In this document: one piece after another, positions 7,418 through 13,349 of the stretch | How the letters are laid out: each line of letters begins with the position of its first letter | Numbering within the stretch: the first letter of the stretch is position 1 | NCBI GenBank assembly: GCA_038215555.1 | Contig: JBBQQT010000104.1 | Span: 1-13,349 of the forward strand | Direction: 5' to 3' | DNA from: PFJX01 sp038215555 | GTDB lineage: Bacteria > Pseudomonadota > Gammaproteobacteria > Burkholderiales > Thiobacillaceae | Length of the DNA stretch: 13,349 bases | Notes under the pieces: model-generated | The model's database searches: none | The model's input: only the letters and a program-made list of their open reading frames with translations | Told to the model about the DNA's origin: nothing | Position numbers and translations under genes: made by a program

Positions 7418-7459
7418 GACGCCAGAAGCGGGGGTAACCACAGGCCTGCTTCTGGCATC
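7418..7459 (-). other. Hairpin upstream of gspA (12-bp stem)
   Basis: On the minus strand GATGCCAGAAGC (7459-7448) can pair with GCTTCTGGCGTC (7429-7418) across an 18-nt loop. The single DNA mismatch becomes a G-U pair in RNA. It lies between the DUF302-like gene and gspA, so it could be a leader hairpin, an attenuator, or an RNA-stability or termination element. No U-run follows it. Confidence 0.45.
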
Positions 7460-7488
7460 AAATTCTGGCGTCAAATTCTGGCGTCAAA
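7450..7488. repeat. Three tandem 13-bp repeats upstream of gspA
   Basis: TTCTGGCATCAAA (7450-7462) is followed by two identical units TTCTGGCGTCAAA (7463-7475, 7476-7488). A fourth, inverted core copy (GACGCCAGAA) lies at 7418-7427. Phased or tandem sites of this kind are often operator clusters. At 13-bp spacing they are not on one helical face. On the minus strand each unit contains TTGACG or TTGATG, which resembles a -35 box, but no convincing -10 follows. Confidence 0.75.
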
Positions 7489-7509
7489 TGAGTTTGTTAA
7501 GGGGGGCGC

Positions 7510-8271
7510 TCAGAGATCGCCGTTAGCTCCCGCCTGCATGATGTTTTCCATCTTGTCACGCAACACCTTGGCGCCTTGCACGAGTTCCGGAGTGATGTTC
7601 ATCTGTCCTTCATAGCCCGACACCCAGTCCATGTTCCAGTCCAGCATCAAGACCCAGACGTTCTTGTCACCGTCTTCCATGACGACGATGCGGCAGGGCA
7701 GGAAGACAACGAATTCCGGGCTGATCTTGAGCAAGTCACGGCCAACCGCGATGTCGCAATAACTGTGTACCTCGATGCGCGGCGCGTCCATGTCGCCCAG
7801 CACGGCATGGAAGTCCTTGTACATCAGGTTTTCGCCAACGTGCTTGAAGTTGAGTTGGTTGGCGCGCAAATTCATCGATTGGATTACATCATCGAACGAT
7901 ACGCCCGGCTTGACCTTGATCTTGTGAGCCATCCAGTTCATCGCATCCGGCATCGACATGCGCATCATGTTGGTCATCATCGGCATCATCATCTGCATCA
8001 TCTGCCGCTTGACCCCTTGCGGAATCGCCGGACGCATGGTGTAGGGCTTGGTCGGTGTCGGCATCAAGGTGCCGATCAGCGGCAGGTTGAGACCGCGAAA
8101 GTCAGGAATATCCAGTTGTGGCAAGGTGAATGGTTGTGTCTTGGGTTGCGGTTGGTATTGCAGGTAGGGATTGGGCTGGGCTTGCTGGGCGAGAGCGGTC
8201 AGCGAAAAGGTGACGGAAACGGCCAAGGTGGTGATTGCGCGAAATAAAATGGGGTTGTGGAACAACTTCAT
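7510..8271 (-). CDS. Secreted DUF302-like protein with methionine-rich segment
   Basis: This 253-residue precursor has a signal peptide cleaved most likely after ALA (residue 28). It is followed by a Pro/Gln-rich stretch and an extraordinary Met-rich stretch (13 Met in residues 91-114). The C-terminal half (about 120-215) has the pattern of DUF302 proteins: VSFDDVIQSM near the start and LPCRIVVMEDGDKNVWVLML near the end. Two cysteines, C172 and C193, are present. DUF302 has no settled function. Methionine clusters in periplasmic proteins often bind Cu(I), but that is inference here. GGAGGT lies 8 nt upstream of the ATG, so the start is well supported. The gene lies between gspC and gspA on the same strand, separated from gspA by 236 bp, and a direct role in secretion is not shown by sequence. 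Confidence 0.75.
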   Translation of the reverse strand: MKLFHNPILFRAITTLAVSVTFSLTALAQQAQPNPYLQYQPQPKTQPFTLPQLDIPDFRGLNLPLIGTLMPTPTKPYTMRPAIPQGVKRQMMQMMMPMMTNMMRMSMPDAMNWMAHKIKVKPGVSFDDVIQSMNLRANQLNFKHVGENLMYKDFHAVLGDMDAPRIEVHSYCDIAVGRDLLKISPEFVVFLPCRIVVMEDGDKNVWVLMLDWNMDWVSGYEGQMNITPELVQGAKVLRDKMENIMQAGANGDL

Positions 8272-8626
8272 GCTTTTCTACCTCCAGAGATTTAACCGAG
8301 AAAAATTCAACTATTCACCGGCATCAATAAAGCGGAATGGAAATTTCGAAAGAAAAATATCTATTCGCTATTTGATGCATGAAAAGCCACGTTACCAGCA
8401 ATGCGGCAAGGATGAAACAGGAATCAAGTCGAATGATTGTGACCATAAATATCAACCCAAGTCGTTAATTATTATGGATTTTTGCCCAGATTTAAAAATT
8501 ATTGACAATGGTCAACTAGAAATCATTATCTTGATTGGCAGTCAGGATTCAATGGTTAAGATTCACGGTTTTCTGTCTTGTTTCAGTTCGTGTGGATGCT
8601 CGGTGCCAGCCAGCTCATGGTGTTAA
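8272..8626. other. AT-rich intergenic region between the DUF302-like gene and gspC
   Basis: This stretch is clearly richer in A and T than its neighbours and has no credible gene on either strand. It should hold the promoter of the DUF302-like gene (minus strand), but I could not pick one with confidence. A short dyad TTGAC-AATG-GTCAA lies at 8502-8515. Confidence 0.5.
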
Positions 8627-9456
8627 TCATTGCTCCACTTGGATTTCGACATTGATTATTTTGCCGGCACGCAAAACATCCATTTTGGCGCTTTCATTCT
8701 TTGTCAATTGTTCATTGAGATGTGCCACCTCACTTGGGCTGGCCAGGGGTTTTCCATTGATTCGGGTGATCACATCGCCCACTTTCAAACCCAGTTTCTC
8801 CGACAAGCTGCCCACCGGACTTTGCTCAAGCAACGCACCACCGAGGGGATTGGACGTGTAAACGCCTAGCATGTGCAACTGATCGGGGCTATGCAACGTC
8901 TGTAACATTTCCTCACGCGACAAAACAAAAGATCCTGGTCCCAATTGATGCACGGCCATCTGGAGTACGCCGGAAGCTCCCTTTGCTGCAGGCAGCGGAA
9001 TCCGCCCCAGCACTGGAATCGCGGCCGTCGCCATACGCGCTGTTTCAACCTGGCCGCCACGCAAGATTTCAACGCTGTCCAGGTAGACCCGCTGCAGCAC
9101 CATGCCTGGGGTGAATTCGTGACCAACCACTGCGGATACCGGTTTTCCATCCAGCACCAGGACGGCAAGCCGGAGCGTCCATCTCGGCCGGCATAGACAC
9201 CGTGTACGCCGATATTCGACATTGTCGCGACTGGCGGCGCTGCTACGTTCACTGGGTTGGCGCCACCGAACAGCCGTAAAGCCACCGCCTTTTCAGCCAA
9301 TACCTTGCTTAAAAAGGGGGGAGCAGTTGCCGCCGCTTGCATTTGTTGAGTGGGCGCCAGAAAAGCCGAAATCCAATAGAAAAGAACCCAGGCCAACAAC
9401 AGTAGTGCGGCGAACGCTGCAAACAACGGCAGGCGGGAGAGCAAGGCAACACGCAT
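8627..9456 (-). pseudogene. gspC: Type II secretion protein GspC, frameshifted
   Basis: Two overlapping minus-strand frames together give one GspC. The first frame (from ATG 9456) has a short cytoplasmic tail, a membrane segment FAAFAALLLLAWVLFYWI, then FLSKVLAEKAVALRLFGG and GVHGVYAGRDGRSG. The second continues LAVLVLDGKPVSAVVG, the rest of the homology region, and a PDZ domain near the C-terminus (SEKLGLKVGDVITRINGK). The two join without loss of residues if one G is added in the minus-strand run near 9170-9173, giving about 276 residues, a normal GspC length. Intact GspC connects the inner-membrane platform to the secretin. As written the product would lack most of the periplasmic part. 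A sequencing error is as likely as a true mutation. No good ribosome site precedes 9456, so the start is tentative. Confidence 0.85.
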
Positions 9457-9940
9457 CAATATGGGCACCAGGAAACGTGATGAGGGGACAGCTGAGATTG
9501 TTGAACCTTGAATCCTCGGTTGAACGCGTTCGAGTGTGGGTCTGCCGGGTAGTCTGGCAAGGCGCAACGGCGCGCGTGGTCGTTCCCCGCAAGGAGGAGC
9601 AACGCTGCCAGGCGACCCGGCTGGCCCGCAATCGAACGCGTAGCGGGGTCACCCATTTGGTAAGGGTAATCGAAGGCGCCAGCGCTTGTATTGCGATTGC
9701 CCGCGCGCCCCCTGAACCAGGTGCCCAACGAACAGATCGTGTTTGCCACGACCTGAACCGTTGTTGAATGAGCCGCTGTATAAACTTGGGTTCACCACTC
9801 CCCCTCGGACTGGTTTTTTGAACGACCACAAACACCCAAACCAAATGAGCCTGTTTGTTCGAGGTGATGGACGCGCCGGGTACGATCGTCATGATTTTTC
9901 TTCCCCTCGTCAGCACCGGAGTTAAAAGGCCCTGCAGCAC
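9457..9940. other. Gene-poor region between gspC and the serine hydrolase gene
   Basis: Reading frames stay open in several phases here, but none resembles a known family and none has a convincing start. The region must contain the divergent promoters of gspC (leftward) and the serine hydrolase gene (rightward). A 10-bp perfect palindrome, GAACGCGTTC, is present at 9522-9531. I see no RNA gene or insertion-sequence end. Confidence 0.4.
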
Positions 9941-11089
9941 ATGAAAACACTTGCCATCACCCTTTCACTGATCGCCGCAGTGGCTTTGACCGCAACTTTT
10001 TATCTGAGATACCGGCTGAACAATGCGCCAGACGAGAAGGACCTTGAAGCGGTTATCGACTCAGAGATGCTCAAACTCCGCATTGCGGATCGGTCGTACA
10101 GTTTGGTTATTGGCGTCTTCAAGGATGGGGAATCATTCATCAAGGGCTACGGCACAGTCAGCAAAGAAAGTGGCGCTGCGGCGGATGCCTCCACAGTTTT
10201 CCAGATTGCGTCGGTGAGCAAGCTTTTCACCGCATCAATGCTCCAGCTTCTTTGCGATGAAGGCGTTGTGAAAATGGATGACACCTTGGGTGCGCTCATT
10301 GGCGATACGGTTGCGCTGTCAACCGCCGCGCGCGAGGTCACACTGAAACAACTTGTCACCCATACCTCGGGTTTTCCCAGCATTCCAAAGCCGCTTGAGA
10401 GCGCGGCAACCAAGTTAGTAGCCAAAGAAAACCTGATGCAGAACCCCTATGCACACCTTGGCCCAGAATACATATTCGAGTATCTAAAAACCACGGAAGA
10501 CAAACGCGAGCCAGGAAAATTCGAGTATTCCAATTTCGGCATGGGCTTACTGGGTCACGTTCTGGAAATCGTCACGAAGAGAAACTTTGAGTCGCTTGTC
10601 AGTGAGAAGATTCTTGCGCCGCTCAACATGGGTCATACCGCGATTACTCTGACCCCACAGATGACGTTGAATCTGGCTCAAGGCTATACAGATTCTGGCG
10701 AACCGGCCCCACTATGGACATTTCGGGCGCTTGCAGGTGCTGGCGCTTTCAATTCCAATGTGAATGACATGATGCGTTTTGTCCGGGCGAATATTGAGGG
10801 CGGCAGCGCCATGTCACAGACATTCAAGAAAATGCACGTTCCTCAGTTTGGCGGCGACACTGGAATCGGCTGGATGCAACCTACGTTCATCGACAGGTTT
10901 GTCGGCAATCAATCGGTGGTCTGGCATAACGGTCTGGTCGGCGGCTACGCGTCGTATGTATCCATAGACACGAAGGCGAAGACTGGCCTGGTTATTCTTT
11001 CCAGCAAAGCGCTTGACGTGACGTTGTTGGGGATGATGCTGACACGTCAGGTGCGTACACAATCGTGGGCAACTTTGCACGCCTTTTGA
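9941..11089 (+). CDS. Serine hydrolase, beta-lactamase (class C/PBP4*) fold
   Basis: This 382-residue protein has an N-terminal hydrophobic segment (residues 2-20), which is a signal anchor or signal peptide, so the enzyme faces the periplasm. The class-C-type catalytic motifs are visible: SVSK (S91 nucleophile, K94) in FQIASVSKLFTASM, YSN (196-198), and HNG (329-331) in place of KTG. THTSGFP (140-146) is also typical. Such proteins act as esterases, D-aminopeptidases, carboxypeptidases or occasionally beta-lactamases, and the substrate cannot be read from sequence. HNG rather than KTG makes an efficient beta-lactamase less likely. The ribosome site is weak (AAAAGG about 10 nt before ATG). 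Its composition differs from the T2SS genes to the left. TGACC and GGTCA form a small hairpin at the stop codon. Confidence 0.88.
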   Translation: MKTLAITLSLIAAVALTATFYLRYRLNNAPDEKDLEAVIDSEMLKLRIADRSYSLVIGVFKDGESFIKGYGTVSKESGAAADASTVFQIASVSKLFTASMLQLLCDEGVVKMDDTLGALIGDTVALSTAAREVTLKQLVTHTSGFPSIPKPLESAATKLVAKENLMQNPYAHLGPEYIFEYLKTTEDKREPGKFEYSNFGMGLLGHVLEIVTKRNFESLVSEKILAPLNMGHTAITLTPQMTLNLAQGYTDSGEPAPLWTFRALAGAGAFNSNVNDMMRFVRANIEGGSAMSQTFKKMHVPQFGGDTGIGWMQPTFIDRFVGNQSVVWHNGLVGGYASYVSIDTKAKTGLVILSSKALDVTLLGMMLTRQVRTQSWATLHAF

Positions 11090-11493
11090 CCCTTCGGTCA
11101 TGCCAAGCGCCACTGCAGGCTTATTCGTTAACGTGAAATACAGCCGTCGTCAATGGCTTTTTGCCTTGGAATGCACAGAGCAATTCGCAAAAGCGCAAAT
11201 TCGCCCTGAACACGCATGCGCTGCGAAGCACAGGCCGAGTCCCACTTGCGTCAATGCATTGATGTAGAAACCGCTCAAGGGGTGCTGGGACTACTTGAAT
11301 ACGAGGGCTTGTTCCATTTCCATATCAATCCGACATGTTGTTGCTTCGCCTTGCCGTGCGTTTGCACTGTCTGCGGCTTCGCGCCTAATGTCGTATCGAT
11401 CTGAAAACGAAATTACGCGCGATAGGTGTACGTCATTTTTATATCATTTTGGTGATTTAGCATCTCGCACACTCTCACAAGTTAAGGTTTCGA
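11090..11493. other. Gene-poor region between the two hydrolase genes
   Basis: No recognisable gene, RNA or repeat was found. The last 100 bases become AT-rich (around 11430-11460, including ATTTTTATATCATTTTGG) and are the likely place of the promoter of the downstream alpha/beta-hydrolase gene. I looked for integron attC-like structure because the neighbours are single-gene units, and saw none. Confidence 0.4.
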
Positions 11494-12327
11494 ATGTCCT
11501 GCGTCTACGCTCTCCAGCCCCGGTTTTTCCGCTTCATGCCGCTTGCGCTTGCGTTGCTGCTCGCAAGTTGTGCATCCCTGCCACCCGTGCAGACCGTTCA
11601 AGTTGGAGTGATTCAGATGGCGTACGTTAAATCTGGAACGTCGGGTCCAACTGTGGTTTTCCAATCGGGGCTGGGTGATGGGATGTCGCCTTGGGCAGCA
11701 GTCATTGAACGCCTGCCGCAGTCCACGTCCGTCTTCGCCTACGACCGTCCGGGCTATGGTTCTAGCGGCGCTGCGCGTGCGCAAGCGCGAGACGCTTGTA
11801 GCATCGCCCGTGAACTACGGGAGACGCTGCGCGCGGTCGGCGTGCCCCCACCGTATTTGCTGGTCGGACACTCGCTAGGCGGACAGTACCAGTACGCCTT
11901 TGCTAAGCTCTTCCCCGCGGAGGTGGCTGGAATGTTGCTACTAGATCCGACACACCCCGATCATTGGGCGCAAATGCAGCAACACGCGCCCACTGCGGCT
12001 GCCACCATTTCGGGCTTGAGGGTGGTCATGTTTTCGTCAGCGATGAGGGCTGAATTTGACGCTCAAGCCTCGTGTCTAGAATCGCAGCGGCTTCTCACCG
12101 TGCGTGTGCCGACAAGAATACTCGCCCAAACGCGCCACGACCTCACGGAAACACCTGCATTCCGAACCATGATCGAGCGACTCGAGCGTGACTGGCTCAC
12201 TATTCTACCCGGCGCAACCCGACGTGCGGTCGAGGGTGCTGGACACTACATCCACAGTGACAAACCCGATGTGGTCGCGTCGGAAATCCTCACATTGCTT
12301 CGAGATGTTCAACGCAGCGGCAAATGA
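11494..12327 (+). CDS. Alpha/beta-hydrolase lipoprotein
   Basis: This 277-residue protein has a lipoprotein signal; the lipobox LASC places the lipidated cysteine at residue 26, so it is probably membrane-anchored in the periplasm or outer membrane. The alpha/beta-hydrolase core follows: FQSGLGDG oxyanion region (56-63), YDRPGYGSS (83-91), nucleophile elbow GHSLGG with S127, a likely acid at D216 (ILAQTRHDL), and the catalytic histidine H251 in GAGHYIH. The family includes esterases, lipases and haloperoxidase-like enzymes; the substrate is unknown. TAAGG lies about 6 nt before ATG 11494. An internal ATG at residue 15 would also leave a functional lipoprotein signal. No partner gene is adjacent. 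Confidence 0.9.
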   Translation: MSCVYALQPRFFRFMPLALALLLASCASLPPVQTVQVGVIQMAYVKSGTSGPTVVFQSGLGDGMSPWAAVIERLPQSTSVFAYDRPGYGSSGAARAQARDACSIARELRETLRAVGVPPPYLLVGHSLGGQYQYAFAKLFPAEVAGMLLLDPTHPDHWAQMQQHAPTAAATISGLRVVMFSSAMRAEFDAQASCLESQRLLTVRVPTRILAQTRHDLTETPAFRTMIERLERDWLTILPGATRRAVEGAGHYIHSDKPDVVASEILTLLRDVQRSGK

Positions 12328-12381
12328 CGTGACGGCCATTGTTCCACCGCTGCGTGACATGCAAAGCCACAAGCGGTCGTC

Positions 12382-12501
12382 TCTTTCCGCGTCATCCCGG
12401 CCAACGGCCTGGTAGAGCGGGTACGGTGTCAGGTATGCGTTGGATTGGCCGAGTGCATTGTGGCGATAACTGGTCCAGCGGTAGTGCGCAGGATCATCAA
12501 C
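12382..12501 (-). pseudogene. Fragment of a REP-associated (IS200-type, Y1) transposase
   Basis: On the minus strand about 40 residues match the C-terminal part of REP-associated tyrosine transposases: VDDPAHYRWTSYRHNALG, then LTPYPLY and GRDDAER. The upstream domain with the HUH motif and catalytic tyrosine is absent, and the homology stops abruptly on both sides. The right-hand break is exactly at the valine of the usual RAGMV motif, where the sequence changes to GACCCC and AATGTGG. It is a non-functional remnant. Full-length members mobilise or maintain REP palindromes. Confidence 0.75.
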
Positions 12502-12523
12502 GGGGTCAGACCACATTTTTCTC
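12502..12523 (-). repeat. Repeat-like motif AATGTGGTCTGACCCC abutting the transposase fragment
   Basis: The minus-strand motif AATGTGGTCTGACCCC joins the transposase remnant without a gap. From memory, very similar GGGGTCAGACCAC sequences recur between genes and near REP-type transposases in many bacteria, so this is probably one end of a dispersed element. Only one copy is visible in the window, which limits confidence. Confidence 0.4.
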
Positions 12524-12537
12524 AACCTGGCATACAA

Positions 12538-12995
12538 ACAATTGCTAACTGGAACAAGAGTGGTGACAAACGAGGACGATTGTTTCCCCTATTGCGTTCA
12601 AGGAAAAACTACTCTTCTTCCTCTTGCGCCCTTGCATAACCCGCCGCCCTCTGACCGCGCAGGGCCAACACTATCGACCCTGAGCCGACGCACGATCCCG
12701 CTCAGGCTCAACGGCAGAAATCTACGCAAAGCAGACCGACACAGTACGGAGTCGTGTGACAAGTACCGACCATCAGCGGTCGGTGAAAGTCAGTGGAAAG
12801 TACCTCTCTGAACGGCAGGTCTCGGATCACGAAGCAGCCCTTTACAATCTGCAGTCGCGATTGCGTCGGTAGCTGGATGGACATACAGTTTCACGTCCCG
12901 ACACCGATCCGGACTGCCATGTCTGCCACCGCCGCTTGCGTCTCACCACGCAGCGCCGTCTACCGCCGCCGTTGCCCCGAGCGCACGCTGCTCTG
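12538..12995. other. Gene-poor stretch between transposase fragment and IS91-type transposase
   Basis: No known gene is recognisable. A 67-codon frame starting at 12793 ends in a TGA that overlaps the transposase start as TGATG. Its product resembles no known family, so I do not call it a gene, although the overlap could allow translational coupling. Part of this stretch (from about 12764) may be the left end of the IS91-type element. Confidence 0.4.
12765..12784. repeat. Hairpin next to CAAG, possible IS91-type element end
   Basis: ACCGACC and GGTCGGT form a 7-bp perfect stem with a 6-nt loop. CAAG (12760-12763) directly precedes it. IS91-family rolling-circle elements insert next to CAAG or GAAC and carry subterminal palindromes, so this could be the boundary of the element whose transposase begins at 12996. 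It rests on position and a short match only. Confidence 0.3.
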
Positions 12996-13349
12996 ATGAA
13001 ACCAATAGCCATTCGACTAAGCGCGATAAAACATGCGCTAAGTCGCTGGTTATATCGCACCGTGCAAACACATCTGGCGACCTGGCTGGCGCTTCAGGAG
13101 GATGGCGCCGGGGCGAGCGCACCCGCCGTCACCGAACGGGAATTCCGCCGTTACCTCGAGTGCGGCATCCTCGCCCACGGTTTCGCCCGCGCCCGCTGCG
13201 CCGACTGCGGGCACGACTTTCTGGTGGCCTACTCCTGCAAGTACAGGGGCGTCTGTCCGTCCTGCACCACCCGTCGCATGGTGGAGACTGCCGCCCATCT
13301 CGCTGACCATGTCATCCCGCGCCTGCCGGTGCGCCAGTGGGTGCTCTCG
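12996..13349 (+). CDS. IS91-family transposase, N-terminal part (runs off the window)
   Basis: The last 118 codons of the window are open and encode the start of an IS91-type rolling-circle transposase. Recognisable parts are TVQTHLATWLAL (22-33), TEREFRRYLECGILAHGFAR (46-65) and the zinc-binding segment RCADCGHDFL (67-76) followed by SCKYRGVCPSC (80-90). Cysteines C68, C71, C81, C87 and C90 are in place. PRLPVRQWVLS is the family motif just before the window edge. The catalytic HUH and tyrosine motifs would lie beyond 13349, so whether the gene is intact is unknown. ATG 12996 is the only plausible in-frame start, since the frame is closed by TAG at 12870. No ribosome site is visible, but the ATG overlaps an upstream TGA. 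Confidence 0.9.
   Translation, partial: MKPIAIRLSAIKHALSRWLYRTVQTHLATWLALQEDGAGASAPAVTEREFRRYLECGILAHGFARARCADCGHDFLVAYSCKYRGVCPSCTTRRMVETAAHLADHVIPRLPVRQWVLS

Noticed and set aside
8502..8528. Plus-strand TTGACA at 8502 with CATTAT 16 nt downstream, as a sigma-70 promoter
   Set aside because: The -10 box matches poorly and no plus-strand gene lies downstream; it points into convergent gspC.
9456..9749. Minus-strand frame of 97 codons upstream of gspC
   Set aside because: No recognisable family, no ribosome site, and competing open frames in the same stretch; insufficient to call a gene.
9222..9767. Plus-strand frame of 181 codons opposite the gspC start
   Set aside because: It overlaps the membrane segment of gspC on the other strand, has low-complexity Arg-rich composition and resembles no family.
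11081..11140. Integron attC site after the serine hydrolase gene
   Set aside because: Only a GTTAAC-like core and a tiny hairpin at the stop codon are present; the paired core sites of an attC are not.
12793..12996. 67-codon frame overlapping the IS91-type transposase start
   Set aside because: The TGATG overlap is suggestive, but the product has no similarity I recognise to the integrase-like proteins sometimes found before such transposases.
1..13349. CRISPR array, tRNA or rRNA genes
   Set aside because: No regularly spaced repeats beyond the three 13-bp units, and no tRNA- or rRNA-like sequence was recognised on either strand.

Overview
The window looks like proteobacterial chromosome, most likely a beta- or gammaproteobacterium. 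It is GC-rich, and it carries type II secretion (T2SS) accessory genes, a sigma-54 enhancer-binding protein and a UmuC of E. coli type. The exact genus cannot be read from the sequence.

Layout. Left part (1-3700): a GC-rich hairpin repeat, then umuC (+), convergent with a TauE/SafE-type sulfite/organosulfonate exporter (-). The exporter is divergent from a sigma-54-dependent activator (+). The short divergent intergenic region holds a near-consensus -24/-12 promoter pointing at the exporter and dyads that could be activator sites, so the pair reads as a self-contained regulator/exporter module. A GAAA-capped palindromic repeat closes this part.

Middle part (3710-9456), all on the minus strand, reading from right to left: gspC (broken by a single-base frameshift), an AT-rich gap, a DUF302-like secreted protein with a very methionine-rich segment, a short intergenic region with three tandem 13-bp repeats plus an inverted copy, gspA, gspB (4 bp apart), and an OmpA-family coiled-coil lipoprotein. 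GspA and GspB are known to help the T2SS secretin cross the peptidoglycan. GspC normally links the inner-membrane platform to the secretin. The lipoprotein has a peptidoglycan-binding fold in which the usual ligand aspartate is alanine. The rest of the T2SS (secretin, ATPase, pseudopilins) is not in the window.

Right part (9457-13349): accessory in character. It holds two unrelated hydrolases (a serine beta-lactamase-fold enzyme and an alpha/beta-hydrolase lipoprotein) separated by long gene-poor gaps. These are followed by a fragment of a REP-associated/IS200-type Y1 transposase abutting a short repeat-like motif, and by the start of an IS91-family transposase that runs off the right edge.

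The most interesting items are the divergent sigma-54 exporter module, the mutually exclusive hairpins possible ahead of gspA, the gspC frameshift, and the methionine-rich DUF302-like protein encoded between T2SS genes.
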